Origin: a candidate division KSB1 bacterium | Lineage (GTDB): Bacteria; Zhuqueibacterota; Zhuqueibacteria; Thermofontimicrobiales; Thermofontimicrobiaceae | Direction: 5' to 3' | Assembly: GCA_034506395.1 (NCBI GenBank) | Contig: JAPDPQ010000013.1 | Location: 1 to 64,000, forward strand | Length of the DNA stretch: 64,000 nucleotides | Shown: positions 7,796-18,364 of the stretch, one piece after another | How positions within the stretch are numbered: the stretch's first letter is position 1 | How the letters are laid out: each line of letters opens with the position of its first letter | Program-made: the position numbers and the translations under genes | The notes under the pieces: model-generated | Database searches by the model: none | Told to the model about the DNA's origin: nothing | What the model saw: only the letters and a program-made list of their open reading frames with translations

Positions 7796-9475
7796 TCAGT
7801 TCGGCCTGCTGTCTCCATCGGTCGATTGCGCAAGCTCCCCTCTCATCAGAAGCCGCCGCTTTTCAAATCCCGACTTGATAAAATCCCAAGGCAGTATGGT
7901 GTCAAATGGACGCGGTTGATGGATAAAATCAGGGTCTATTCCAGCCTGTTTCCATGCCGCAGACCAATCGACATGCTGAGTCAATTTGAAGTGGATCGCT
8001 TTGGCAATCCGCTGATCCCCCAATGAGAACATCCCTTGTAGAATTTCATCTTTGACATTTTTGCGTGCGACCTGCACTCCAGGGAGTTTTCTCAGTTCTC
8101 TTTCCAAGAATTTTCTTTTACGTCGAATTTCCGTTTCCCTCAGCATGGGACTCCATTGGAATGGCGTGAATGGCTTTGGAATAAAGGTATTGATGCTGAC
8201 CATCAGCGAGACTGCTTTTTTTCGTTTGCTGGTGATCTTTTGGATGGATTTCACCAATTCGATAATTCCGACCAGATCATCCTCTGACTCGTTAGGGAGA
8301 CCGATCATGAAATAGAGCTTCAGTTGTTGGACTTTGGAATAAGCGATGGCCTCAGCAGCATTTATGATCTGCTGATCTGAAAGGTTCTTGTGGATTAACC
8401 AGCGCAATCGTTCAGTGCCTGCTTCTGGGGCGAAGGTTAGCGAACGCACCTGCCCGCGCTCTAACACCTTCAGGAATTCCGGAGTGATCATATCCAATCG
8501 AAACGAGGATAGACCCAGCTCATAGCCCTGATCAACCAACGTCTCGCAAAGGGCATGGAGCTGAGGATAATCGGACAGTGCTGCACCGATCAATCCTATT
8601 CGACGCGTGTTCTGATGATAGCGGTCGATAGTGCTCAAAATTCGATCTTGAGAAAAAATGCGAAATGGGTGATAAATATGGCTGGCGGCACAGAATCGAC
8701 AATAACGACCACAACCACGGCCGACTTCGACCAGAAACATATTTTTAAAATGGCAGTTCGGACTGATGATAGGCGAATATTGTGGATGATAACGATCGTT
8801 TGTGGAATAGACTCGGGCGATTGACTTATCCGCCTTTCGTGCTGGAAGATAAATCCCTGGCAATTCAGACAACTGATCAAGTGTTTCCTTTCGTTCCGAG
8901 CGCTGTTGCTTGCATTTTAGCATAGTTGATAAAAGTTGCCGAACCTGGGGTTCGATCTCGCCCAGATAGAAGAGATCGATAAATGGTTCGATCGGAGTGG
9001 GATTCATGAAAGCAATGGCCCCACCGGCCATGACCAATGGCTCCCTAGAATGGCGCTCTGCGGCAAATGGGGTTATGCCAGCATCAAGTAGAATTTGCAC
9101 GAGATTTGGAAAATCTAATTCATAAGAAACCGAAAAAGCAATGATGTCGAAATCACGCAGATGGCGGCCGGTCTCCAATGTCTGTGCAATACCTGGAAAT
9201 CGATCGTATAAAAAAGCCCGCTCGCATCGAACGCCAGGCATTTCATTGAACAGACGATAAATGGACTGAAACCCAAGATTCGCCATCCCCACAGGGTAGC
9301 TATTGGGAAACACGAGAGCAATGGAAAGCAATGATTCTGGTTCGAGCTCAACCAGGTTGCTCTCCTGCGCAAGATTGCTCTCGCGATACAATCTAAAATT
9401 CTCATAATTGGATCTTTTCATGCGAATCGAGTTGCAAATAGATAAGGCGAAAAATCCTCTTTTGGCACTGCACAA
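7796..9475 (-). CDS. Radical SAM protein with B12-binding-like N-terminal domain
   Basis: A 559-residue protein resembling the uncharacterised TIGR03960-type radical SAM family. Residues about 48-180 form a Rossmann-like domain (FPNSYPVGMANLGFQSIY, FDIIAFSVSYELDFPNL) like that of B12-dependent radical SAM enzymes. The radical SAM domain follows, with cluster cysteines C255, C259 and C262 in GRGCGRYCRFC. FAPEAGTERLR and YFMIGLPNESEDDL are typical of the Elp3/MiaB-like branch. In other genomes this family often lies next to a DUF2344 protein and has proposed links to tRNA or rRNA modification; that partner is absent here. The longest frame starts at TTG 9475; an internal ATG at 9421 (MKRSNYENF) is about as likely, since neither has a clear ribosome binding site. 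Confidence 0.8.
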   Translation of the reverse strand: MCSAKRGFFALSICNSIRMKRSNYENFRLYRESNLAQESNLVELEPESLLSIALVFPNSYPVGMANLGFQSIYRLFNEMPGVRCERAFLYDRFPGIAQTLETGRHLRDFDIIAFSVSYELDFPNLVQILLDAGITPFAAERHSREPLVMAGGAIAFMNPTPIEPFIDLFYLGEIEPQVRQLLSTMLKCKQQRSERKETLDQLSELPGIYLPARKADKSIARVYSTNDRYHPQYSPIISPNCHFKNMFLVEVGRGCGRYCRFCAASHIYHPFRIFSQDRILSTIDRYHQNTRRIGLIGAALSDYPQLHALCETLVDQGYELGLSSFRLDMITPEFLKVLERGQVRSLTFAPEAGTERLRWLIHKNLSDQQIINAAEAIAYSKVQQLKLYFMIGLPNESEDDLVGIIELVKSIQKITSKRKKAVSLMVSINTFIPKPFTPFQWSPMLRETEIRRKRKFLERELRKLPGVQVARKNVKDEILQGMFSLGDQRIAKAIHFKLTQHVDWSAAWKQAGIDPDFIHQPRPFDTILPWDFIKSGFEKRRLLMRGELAQSTDGDSRPN

Positions 9476-9590
9476 TCTTTCAATTGGAATGCGATGATGT
9501 TATCACTCTTATTGGAATGAAGCTATCCAATAATCACTTCCGGCGATGCCATAGAATCCATCTCATCGGAGCCGCTCCCTTCAGATTGGT

Positions 9591-12500
9591 TCATCTGAGC
9601 AGAAACATTTTCTTGGTACATTGGAAGGGCTGCCCTGGTTCCAAGTTTCTTAATTGATATAAATAAACTCCGGATTTCAAATCGCGCCCTTGTTCATCTG
9701 TTCCATCCCAAAAGAGCTCATGCAGCCCAGCGGGATGATTGCCGCTGATTAGGGTACGCACCCGCTGACCCAGAATGTTGTAAATGTTCAATTCCACCTT
9801 CATCGCTTTGGGAAGAGCAAATTGAATGCGTGTCTGACCATGAAATGGGTTGGGCTCGCTGCGAAGCACCAAATTCTCTTCTGGCTTCCCTGATCTCTTC
9901 GCATCCAAGATCGCATTCGTCAAAGTGATAATTGTGTGGTCGTTCATTATCGCACGCGTAATGAGAAAATCAGTCTCATCAATGCAAATGTTTTGCTCCT
10001 TGGAGTCTAAGATAATCCGAAGGATTTCGCCCTCGCTCTTGCAGCCTGCCGCTGCTGCCATGGCGATATGTATTTTGCCATCGAATTTGCCATTGCTTTC
10101 CACCAAGAATTTCCCCCAAAGGCTGCCTGATTGGACAGTTTTAAATTTCAGCATGCTTGGCGGGTATTCCACAGTTAACATCAGGCTTTGGAGCGGCTCA
10201 GATAAACCTGCAATGAGGATCGGAACAGAAGCTTGACCTTGATCACGCCAAGCAATCGTCCCTATCTTTAATTGGGTTTGTTTTGAAACCGCTGATATAT
10301 CTGCACTCCCGGCAATAAAATTTTCCTCCTGATCGTTTTGCCAATCGCCATTCACATCGCCAAGCACAACAGCGCACCAATGAATGGTTGTATCCGATCG
10401 GTGGATAAAATGACACGCATCTGGTCGGAATCGCCACGAGTCCGTGTGAGCGGCTCGCTCCGCATCGAAACACAAATAGCTCAACATCGAACGAGCATCC
10501 AATTCGGTGATCGAACTATCACGGGTTACATCAGCCGCAATTTTTTGGTCCTCTGATAATTTTTGCAGCCCTGCTAGATATCTTAATACCAAAACAACAT
10601 CGCTTCCTTTGACCGCACCATGGCTCTTACCAGGTTTATTTGCGCAAATTGATATGTACCCATGCGGAATTGCTTCAAACAAATAATAACCAGACGAAGA
10701 GGTTGATGCCTGCCACTTGCCATTCTCATGAACCAATTCCAGTGTGACGTCCGATACTGGCTGACATTGGTTGAAATATTTCACGTTGCCGTCAACATTG
10801 CTGGCGTTGCGCTCCAGCACAGTGATATAATTCGATTTTATCGCACTTCGTTCGCCTGTCTTGCCCGCAATGGTCAATTGAACCGAAAAACAACCTGAAA
10901 TTAGATATGAATGCACTGGATGCTGTTCTTTACTGATGCCACCATCCCCGAAATCCCAATGCCACCGATCGATCAATCCCGTTGAATGATCGTGGAAGGT
11001 CACATTCAGCGGCAAATAGCCGATCAAAGGCTCAGCCGAGAAATCTGGCTGCAGCGGTTCAGCGATGCAAAATGTTGAATCGCTCTGGTCTTCCATTCGG
11101 CTGATTTCATCGCTGATCCGAATCAAGCAGTTGCTGGATGGCACGGCGGGCACGGTCCAGGTGTAATGATGGATATTCGGTGCCCGTGCGATTTGATGCC
11201 AACTTGATCCAGCATCGCTGCTATAATGAATTCGCACAGTATCGCTGATCCGCTGGGACCACCATGTAATTTGCTGCTGGCTACCGATCTCCCAATACTC
11301 ACCCCCATTGGGTGAAATCACTTTCATGCAGGCCATAGAATCGACCTTCAATTCGATTGGTACTGCGATCGGTCCATTCATCGCACGATACGCACTGAAT
11401 TGGACTGTATCCCGATAAATTACTGGGCTAAGACCATTCAACTCTATTGAGACCGAAACGTCAGCATCGCCAATTCCTGTGCTGGGATTGATAAGAAGCC
11501 ATTCGCTATTCGCCAATTTTGTAGCGGACCATTTCATCTCGCCCGCGCCGATGTTGCGAATCCGAATCGTCCGAGCTTCAGGGTTGTCACCGTGTTCCAC
11601 TGCCTCGAATAATAATCGATCCGGAGTGACCTCCATGATGGGCTGGCAATTGGGAAATATGTGCAATATCGCATCGTTAGCAAAAGGAGGATCGAAAGTC
11701 TGCCCTCGCCCTCCGCTAAACAACAAAGTATCACCGCTATCCCCAGTTATTGGATCAAACCAGTTCGCCATAAAAAGCCCGTTCACCTGGCTCAAATCGA
11801 CTTTGACTGGTCCCGGTTCGACGAGATAGACCAGAAACTCGGGCCGCGGACTGCTCAAACAGAAACCCCGATCCGCACGATCTGGGTCTGGACTAAATTC
11901 CCACCATTTGAGCCGCTCAAAAAATTCGTACATAATGCCCAAATAGCGAACTCCTTCGGACTCAAGCGCAGATGGGTCTACCGTTCGGATGGTTTTTTCG
12001 TGACCATAGCTGAGAAACCCGCCTCCGAACATAATGGCCCAAGCGTATTTGCGAATGCATTGTGCCGTGACGATTTTGCCATAATAATTTTTATCTTCAT
12101 AGCCAAATTCGAGGTTCACCACTGGGATGTTATATTGCCGATCGACCAAAATAGAGCGATTCACTTCGGCAGGTGTGGCAGTGATCGGATAGCGGGGCAA
12201 TTGCTGGAGTACCATCCCGAACCAATCCTGTCCCGCGAAAATGCGGCTGGTACCGAGATTATTCGGATCCCAATGATTCGGATGGTTTGAAATGAGGTGG
12301 CCGTATGGATCAAAGTTGTAGAACACGCGACCGTGATAGTGATAATCTTCGATCGTTCCGGCTTCGTCGAATTCGCCGACGAGGACCCAATAGAGCAAAG
12401 GATAAGCGGCGTATCGCGCGATCAAATACCGTTCCCAGCGCTCGAATTGCTCGCGGCGAAAAGTCATAAAGTGCTGGGCCCATGTGATAAAAAAACCAAC

Positions 12501-13211
12501 GGCCATTTGAACCGAATCGAGGAAAGCCATTCGTCGGTCCATCCATTTATAGAACTCTGGATTGATGCGTTGCTGAGATTGCGAGATCCACAAGCTCCCC
12601 CCTTCGTTTTTTGGATTCGTGGTCCCAAGCGGTAATCCGCCAGTTCCAAGCACAAAATGAATGCCATTGAATTTTTGCTCTCTGCGCCGGATAATATATT
12701 TTTGAAATGAGCCATCGCTAAAAGGTACCCCATCGCTCATTAGGCACCAGTTGGTTTCACCCAACCAGAGAAACGGCGTTCCCTCGCTCAATCGGAAACT
12801 ATAAGGAAAATCAGGATTCACTTGAAGGATGCCTGGCCGATCCGAAGGGACACATTCGAATTCGCCAGACAGGCTATCCAGCCCTGGGTCATTGGAATGG
12901 GTAATATAGATCCATCTCCCCGGTGCCGTAGGCATGATGCGAAATCGCCAGCAATTGCCCTCATACCAATAACCTTCGATTTCGAGATGGATCCCATTCG
13001 GTCCGTCGACCGAAACGGATAAAAATGCCTCAACATATGGGTTATTATAGCTGAGTTGGGCTTGAAACTCAGCTTCGAATAGCCCATATTGCGGCACTTT
13101 GCTTTTGATTGGATGCGCCAAAATACTGTCATGGAAGATTAGCGCAAATAAGCAACCGAGTGCAATCGAGAAACTCCCCCATGATCTCCACAAAACCAGT
13201 TTCTTCATCAT
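9591..13211 (-). CDS. Secreted multidomain glycosidase-like protein with PKD, dockerin/cohesin-like and T9SS sorting domains
   Basis: A 1206-residue exported protein. Order: signal peptide (1-32); DUF5060-like beta domain (about 40-125); an apiosidase/GH140-like TIM barrel (DUF4038, about 140-440) with candidate acidic residues E280 in LVGEFDE and E368 in VVNLEFGYE; a small beta domain to 520; a BACON-like Ig domain (525-620); a SPNGGEYW-type beta domain (630-715); a PKD domain (725-805, WHWDFGDGG); a carboxypeptidase-regulatory-like and dockerin-type region (810-945) with LGDVNGDW; a cohesin-like domain (970-1105); and a por/T9SS C-terminal sorting domain (1115-1206) with EPNPFHGQTRIQF and a final KKMFLLR. 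The likely role is cleaving plant or algal side-chain sugars at the cell surface or outside. The exact substrate is unknown. A consensus promoter lies 240 bases upstream. Confidence 0.85.
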   Translation of the reverse strand: MMKKLVLWRSWGSFSIALGCLFALIFHDSILAHPIKSKVPQYGLFEAEFQAQLSYNNPYVEAFLSVSVDGPNGIHLEIEGYWYEGNCWRFRIMPTAPGRWIYITHSNDPGLDSLSGEFECVPSDRPGILQVNPDFPYSFRLSEGTPFLWLGETNWCLMSDGVPFSDGSFQKYIIRRREQKFNGIHFVLGTGGLPLGTTNPKNEGGSLWISQSQQRINPEFYKWMDRRMAFLDSVQMAVGFFITWAQHFMTFRREQFERWERYLIARYAAYPLLYWVLVGEFDEAGTIEDYHYHGRVFYNFDPYGHLISNHPNHWDPNNLGTSRIFAGQDWFGMVLQQLPRYPITATPAEVNRSILVDRQYNIPVVNLEFGYEDKNYYGKIVTAQCIRKYAWAIMFGGGFLSYGHEKTIRTVDPSALESEGVRYLGIMYEFFERLKWWEFSPDPDRADRGFCLSSPRPEFLVYLVEPGPVKVDLSQVNGLFMANWFDPITGDSGDTLLFSGGRGQTFDPPFANDAILHIFPNCQPIMEVTPDRLLFEAVEHGDNPEARTIRIRNIGAGEMKWSATKLANSEWLLINPSTGIGDADVSVSIELNGLSPVIYRDTVQFSAYRAMNGPIAVPIELKVDSMACMKVISPNGGEYWEIGSQQQITWWSQRISDTVRIHYSSDAGSSWHQIARAPNIHHYTWTVPAVPSSNCLIRISDEISRMEDQSDSTFCIAEPLQPDFSAEPLIGYLPLNVTFHDHSTGLIDRWHWDFGDGGISKEQHPVHSYLISGCFSVQLTIAGKTGERSAIKSNYITVLERNASNVDGNVKYFNQCQPVSDVTLELVHENGKWQASTSSSGYYLFEAIPHGYISICANKPGKSHGAVKGSDVVLVLRYLAGLQKLSEDQKIAADVTRDSSITELDARSMLSYLCFDAERAAHTDSWRFRPDACHFIHRSDTTIHWCAVVLGDVNGDWQNDQEENFIAGSADISAVSKQTQLKIGTIAWRDQGQASVPILIAGLSEPLQSLMLTVEYPPSMLKFKTVQSGSLWGKFLVESNGKFDGKIHIAMAAAAGCKSEGEILRIILDSKEQNICIDETDFLITRAIMNDHTIITLTNAILDAKRSGKPEENLVLRSEPNPFHGQTRIQFALPKAMKVELNIYNILGQRVRTLISGNHPAGLHELFWDGTDEQGRDLKSGVYLYQLRNLEPGQPFQCTKKMFLLR

Positions 13212-13452
13212 GGTCTATTCAGCTAATTTGCATGTGAACTTGGTCTCCCCCACCTCGGATGGCTATTATCTGAATGCGGATTTGCACAGGAATCAAAATG
13301 CGTTTTCCCCACTTTATGAAGAACTCAGAATGAAATGATCAAAAGCGATTTTATAGAATTTCTAATTTTTTGATGAGCGACTCTCTCGGCCCCAAATTTC
13401 CATACAGTATCAAACAATTTAGTGATTTTTCCAATCAAGAAAAGCCGAGCTA

Positions 13453-13481
13453 TTTTACATAATTTTGTCAAAAATGTCAAG
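13453..13481 (-). promoter_or_regulatory. Consensus-like sigma-70 promoter for the secreted glycosidase gene
   Basis: Read on the minus strand, TTGACA (13481-13476) and TAAAAT (13458-13453) are separated by exactly 17 bases. This is close to the housekeeping consensus. It points toward the gene starting at 13211, leaving a leader of about 235 bases. The rest of the 13212-13817 divergent region has no gene; a promoter for tamB must also lie there, but I see no clear match. Confidence 0.6.
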
Positions 13482-13817
13482 ATGAATCTTCTGGCTAAAT
13501 ATCGAGCTGCTTTGCGCCGCGGTGGATTTGTGAATGCGATAGGTAAGAATTGTCCCGCAGATTCATTAAGCTGAAATTTGCTCATCAATAATTCTAAGCT
13601 GTTTTTTATGCTATGAGATCTGCACTTGAGTGAGAGCTGAAAATAAGATCGAAGCATCCATCGAACGCTCAAGATACATGATTATTTTCACTTCGGAGCG
13701 GAACTGAATACATCGAGAGAGGTTATTATATCAAGTGTTTTTAAGATTCATTGGACTTGATTTTGATTGCAGCAGGTGAATCAGGCCATGTTAGTGAGTG
13801 ATTAGAAGGTTCCTATC

Positions 13818-16800
13818 GTGAAAAGAATAAGCAAAACGGCGCTATACTTTGCCCTCTGCCTAATTGGATTGTATCTTTTGATTACATTACAGCCAGGAAG
13901 CTTGTTGCTCACTCGATTGGTTCAGCGACAATTGGCTGAATTCATCGAAATGCCAGTTCAGATTGATCACATTCAGACCAATTTGTTTAGCCGCATTCAT
14001 GTGAAAAGCCTTTTGCTGGGATCCGTAGAACCCAACCAGCCCCCGCTTTTAAGCTTCAAAGAATTGCTTGTTCATTTCCATATTTGGGACTTCTTCAACA
14101 AAAAAATATCGCTCAAAAAAATAGAAATCGACCAGCTTGAGATTCATGTGCTCAAAGATTCGGTGGGTGAATTCAATCTCCCTAAAAAACTATTCACCAA
14201 AGAACCATCGCCCCCGGCTACGGTCAAAGAAGCGCCTGCCCGCTTTGAGGTAATGATTGATCAATTGCGTATCAATAATATGAGCATCGGATACTCAGAA
14301 CAGCGCAATTCGCTCCGTGTGGAATTAATGCAAATGCAGATCAAATTGGATACCGAAACAGAAACTGATTACAAAATCGGCTGGCTGAGAGCTCGTACAG
14401 GAGAGCTTAGCTGGAAGCAAGCTTTGCAGCCTATCAACCAATTCGATGTCTTCTTCAAATTGGACCAAAGACAGATAGAAATCACAAAAGCGATTCTATC
14501 AACGCAGGATATTCAGCTCGCCGGAGCGGCTCGTTATCATTTTGAGGAACGATCCATCTATTCAGGCCATATAGATGGAGCTATTCAGCTCGATTTGTTG
14601 AATCATCTGCTGGCTGATCCAGACCAAACATCCTATCAAGGGCAATTGAGCCTTTCGGCTGACTTTTCTGGACCAATAGACCAGCTCTGCGCTTCGATGA
14701 GATTACAGCTTGACCAGGGAAAACTGGTTAAATTGCCAATCGAGGGACTTCATGCAGAACTCTCCCTTCAGGATGAAACTCTGCAACTGATCGATCTCTC
14801 GGCAGCCATGCTAAAGGGTAACATATCAGCTCACGGTAAGCTGGGATTTGCGGATGACTCCATGAAATATCATTTGGTCCTCAGTCTGGATCGGCTGGAC
14901 TTGAACGGATTATTACAGAAATTATCTGCAAAATCAACTGATCTAATCCAAGGCCAACTGAATGCACAATTTTCTTTGACTGGGAATACGAGCGATTGGC
15001 TGGGAATGACCGCATCGGCAGATTTTCGGTTATCCCAGTTAGAGATCAATTCCCAGAAATTCTCGGAAATCGTTGGCCATCTTTCCTATTCTTACAGGAA
15101 TATCCATTTTCTGCTCGATGAAAACGGATCGCAATTACAGTTTTTGGGTCATATCGAACCCGATCAGTCAATTACGGGACAGCTCAATGCAAATCTACTG
15201 GACGTCGCCCCTCTCGCCAGCATCTCTGGGCTTTTTGGGCTTACTGGTCAGCTTCGATTGAACGCTCTTTTGTCTGGCAGCATTTCTAGTCCAATTGCTA
15301 CCATTGAGCTTCATGTTCGCGACGGCAAATTTCAGGGCTTTCCAGTGAACGAACTGGATGCGACTGCTCTTTATGAATCGAGACAAGTGAAGATCTCCCA
15401 TCTGCTTGCCACTGGTTGGTCAGGTGAACTATGGCCGCTGGCAGAAAGCCTGGCGTTGGATACGCTGGCTGGGAACCTCAGATATAAAATTTCCGCACAA
15501 GGGACATTTCAGAACTTGATCAGTCAGATCGAAGTTCAGTTGGATGAGCCGAGAATCAATGACATCAAATTAGAGCATGCCAAGCTTTTTGCCAGCAGCG
15601 CCGGAACCATTCTTACCATCGACTCGCTCCAGATCTATTGGCTGAATTATTGGCTTACTGCTTCGGGGCAATTTCACTGGCAGCCAGCATTGGCAACTGA
15701 GATGCTGTTCACAATTCATTCAAAAGATTCCTTAACTGAGAAAAAGGAAACTTACGGCTCGCTGCTATTGCACGGGAAATTGTCACATCGATTACTACAA
15801 GCCACGTTGGTAGGGAAATCGATCTCCCCAGCCCCGTTCGCTCAGTTGCTTGGGAAAACGGAATCGATCGGTGGAGTACTCAGCTTTGATGCTTCGGCGC
15901 ATGGTCGACTCGACCATCCAGAATTCACCTTCCGCGGTCGATGGCATCATCCCACTTATCGGGGACACTCGCTCGATTCGGTAGCCACCGATTTCGAATA
16001 CCGGGATCGAATGCTGACGATCGCACAGTTTCAAGCCACAAGTGACCATGGCATATTAACAATCGAAGGCCGTTGGCCAATTCTTCCCGAGGGAAACAAA
16101 ATATCAGAACCATCACATCCAAAGCTATCGCTTTCCGCTGATAATTTCGATTTGGGATTTATCACCGGGTTTCTGCCCGATTCGCTGCAGGTTTCTGGCA
16201 AATTTTCAGGTGAGATCGATTTGAAAGGTTGGAGACCTCAGCCAAAATTAACAGGTCATTTCAAAATCGATGATGCGATAACGAAACTGCCCAATTTGAT
16301 GCTATCTTCCCTCGAGCTGCAAGCCAATTTCAAGGATTCTGAATTTCAAATGGAGCAATTTTCTGGCAAAATCAATCAATTTCCGTTTAGATTCCAGGGA
16401 GAAGCGCATTTTGAACCTTTTGCCAGATTTGAAACGCGACTTCATGGCGAAGTAATGAATTTGGCTCAATTGCAATTCCAATTCAAACGCAATGAAGATC
16501 ATGCGATCGTTGGCTCATTAAATGTCTCAGAGTTTAACCTCAGCCATCTATTTGAACTGCTTTCAATCGACCTCCAGCCGAAAGGGGAAATCGATATTCG
16601 CGCAGAAATAAGCGGTACAGATTCCAACCCAACGATCGCCGTTATGCTACACAGCTCTAAAATTGCTTATGAGACCGCCCAGCTCGATTCTCTGATTCTT
16701 CGAGCTACCTACTCAAATCATCAGATTTCTTTGACGCAATCTGGGGCAAAAGTCGGCGATGGGCTCGTTCGATTGGAGGGTCAGTTGCCGCTGGCTGTCT

Positions 16801-18164
16801 TAATCAATGACAGTTCCAAAACATCTGATCAATTGCTCCAATTTCATTTCACGGCCCAGGAACTTGCCATCGATTGGCTGCGACCGTTTTTCCCAGGCTT
16901 AGAATTGTTGCGTGGAAAGGTTAATTCCCGCGTGCTCTTCTCTGGCACACTGGGGCAACCCAAGGCCGAAGGTTCGATTGATCTCAATTCTGGTTTGATC
17001 AAACTCAAAGGAATTGAACCAGAAATTAGCGACATCTCCTGCCGCATCGAATTTCTGGGCGATACAGTGACCATCGCGAATTTGACAGGGAAGGCTGGGA
17101 CTGGAAGTTTCCTTGCTCAAGGGTGGACCATCTTTAGCGAAAATGGACTTTCCGCTACCAATTTCAATCTCAGCATGGAAAGAATCAAGCTGACCCTTCC
17201 GAAGATCGCTATGGCTGGCATCGAGCGCGGGGAAATGACCTTGGTCCAATCGGGCGAAAATTATCGGATCCAAGGTAACATTCGGCTCAGCGAAACGAGA
17301 TATATTCAGGACTTTCGGCCGCGCCTCAGCCAGTTCTTAACCCGACTGCCGAGCCGATCCAGCATCGAGCCCGACCCGGCATTGAACCATCTTCAACTCG
17401 ATATCCTCTTTCAGGGGAATGAAAACATTTGGATCGATAATAATCTCGCTAAATTGCAACTTTCGGCCAATCTCAATCTGACGGGAACATTGGCCCAGCC
17501 AAATATTGCTGGTCGGGTCATCATCCACAAAGGATATGTGCTTTATCTCGATCGCAAGTTCAGGCTAACCAGCGGCTCATTATATTTCAGCGATCCGCAG
17601 CGGATCAATCCATTGATAGACGTTACGGCAGTTTCCGAGGTCACAGATTACCAGGGATCGAAAGAGACGAAATACACCGTTACATTAAAGCTATCTGGGT
17701 TGCTGGAAAAATTGGATTTTTCGCTCACCTCCGATCCAGTATTGGATCGCGCCAATATTGTTTCCTTGCTCACGTTAGGCCGTACCCGGGAAACACTAAT
17801 TCCGCAATCCTCCAATGGTCAACGAACATCGTTGCAACAGGTGATGCTAACTCGGTTTCAGGAGCTCGGTGCGCATCGATTGGCCGATTTCACGGAACAA
17901 AAATTAAGCGAAGCGCTCGACTTGGAAAATATCACCATCGAGGGCAATCTGTTACGATGGGATCGGGCTTGGGCGCCACGGATCACTGCGTCCAAGCGGC
18001 TATCTGACCGGTTCAATATCACCTATTCTACCGTGGTGGGCCATGCGACCGAGCAACAGATCAAGCTGGGTTATCAATTCTCGAAGTATTTTTCGATCAT
18101 CGGTAATACCGGCCAAGTTGGTCAATCCGGCCTTGATCTGAAATTTCATTATAAGTTCTATTGA
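13818..18164 (+). CDS. tamB: TamB-like translocation and assembly module protein
   Basis: A 1448-residue protein of the AsmA/TamB superfamily. It has one N-terminal membrane anchor (about residues 8-28) and a long repetitive beta-strand body that, in the family, forms a hydrophobic groove across the periplasm for lipid transfer or outer-membrane protein assembly. The AsmA-like start includes PVQIDHIQTNLFSRIHVKSL. The C-terminal TamB domain (about 1130-1448) includes GRVIIHKGYVLYLDRKF, DPVLDRANIVSLLTLGR and the beta-signal-like end GLDLKFHYKFY. The GTG start has AGAAGG eight bases upstream. A tamA-type gene follows after 200 bases, the usual partner order reversed from enterobacteria but common in other phyla. 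Confidence 0.9.
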   Translation: MKRISKTALYFALCLIGLYLLITLQPGSLLLTRLVQRQLAEFIEMPVQIDHIQTNLFSRIHVKSLLLGSVEPNQPPLLSFKELLVHFHIWDFFNKKISLKKIEIDQLEIHVLKDSVGEFNLPKKLFTKEPSPPATVKEAPARFEVMIDQLRINNMSIGYSEQRNSLRVELMQMQIKLDTETETDYKIGWLRARTGELSWKQALQPINQFDVFFKLDQRQIEITKAILSTQDIQLAGAARYHFEERSIYSGHIDGAIQLDLLNHLLADPDQTSYQGQLSLSADFSGPIDQLCASMRLQLDQGKLVKLPIEGLHAELSLQDETLQLIDLSAAMLKGNISAHGKLGFADDSMKYHLVLSLDRLDLNGLLQKLSAKSTDLIQGQLNAQFSLTGNTSDWLGMTASADFRLSQLEINSQKFSEIVGHLSYSYRNIHFLLDENGSQLQFLGHIEPDQSITGQLNANLLDVAPLASISGLFGLTGQLRLNALLSGSISSPIATIELHVRDGKFQGFPVNELDATALYESRQVKISHLLATGWSGELWPLAESLALDTLAGNLRYKISAQGTFQNLISQIEVQLDEPRINDIKLEHAKLFASSAGTILTIDSLQIYWLNYWLTASGQFHWQPALATEMLFTIHSKDSLTEKKETYGSLLLHGKLSHRLLQATLVGKSISPAPFAQLLGKTESIGGVLSFDASAHGRLDHPEFTFRGRWHHPTYRGHSLDSVATDFEYRDRMLTIAQFQATSDHGILTIEGRWPILPEGNKISEPSHPKLSLSADNFDLGFITGFLPDSLQVSGKFSGEIDLKGWRPQPKLTGHFKIDDAITKLPNLMLSSLELQANFKDSEFQMEQFSGKINQFPFRFQGEAHFEPFARFETRLHGEVMNLAQLQFQFKRNEDHAIVGSLNVSEFNLSHLFELLSIDLQPKGEIDIRAEISGTDSNPTIAVMLHSSKIAYETAQLDSLILRATYSNHQISLTQSGAKVGDGLVRLEGQLPLAVLINDSSKTSDQLLQFHFTAQELAIDWLRPFFPGLELLRGKVNSRVLFSGTLGQPKAEGSIDLNSGLIKLKGIEPEISDISCRIEFLGDTVTIANLTGKAGTGSFLAQGWTIFSENGLSATNFNLSMERIKLTLPKIAMAGIERGEMTLVQSGENYRIQGNIRLSETRYIQDFRPRLSQFLTRLPSRSSIEPDPALNHLQLDILFQGNENIWIDNNLAKLQLSANLNLTGTLAQPNIAGRVIIHKGYVLYLDRKFRLTSGSLYFSDPQRINPLIDVTAVSEVTDYQGSKETKYTVTLKLSGLLEKLDFSLTSDPVLDRANIVSLLTLGRTRETLIPQSSNGQRTSLQQVMLTRFQELGAHRLADFTEQKLSEALDLENITIEGNLLRWDRAWAPRITASKRLSDRFNITYSTVVGHATEQQIKLGYQFSKYFSIIGNTGQVGQSGLDLKFHYKFY

Positions 18165-18364
18165 TTCATCTGGCACTATTTAGCCTGCGGTGGATTGATT
18201 CATTCCATCGATGTTATGATTTAAATGACTGAGTTGGGTCGACCATTTTTGTCGATCCTTTGGGTCAAATGATTGGCTTGGATTATAGAAAAATGAACAA
18301 ATTTAATTAGTTTAGACCAAATGAATATCCTTTCTTCATTTCGTTTCTGGAATACTTCGTTGCT

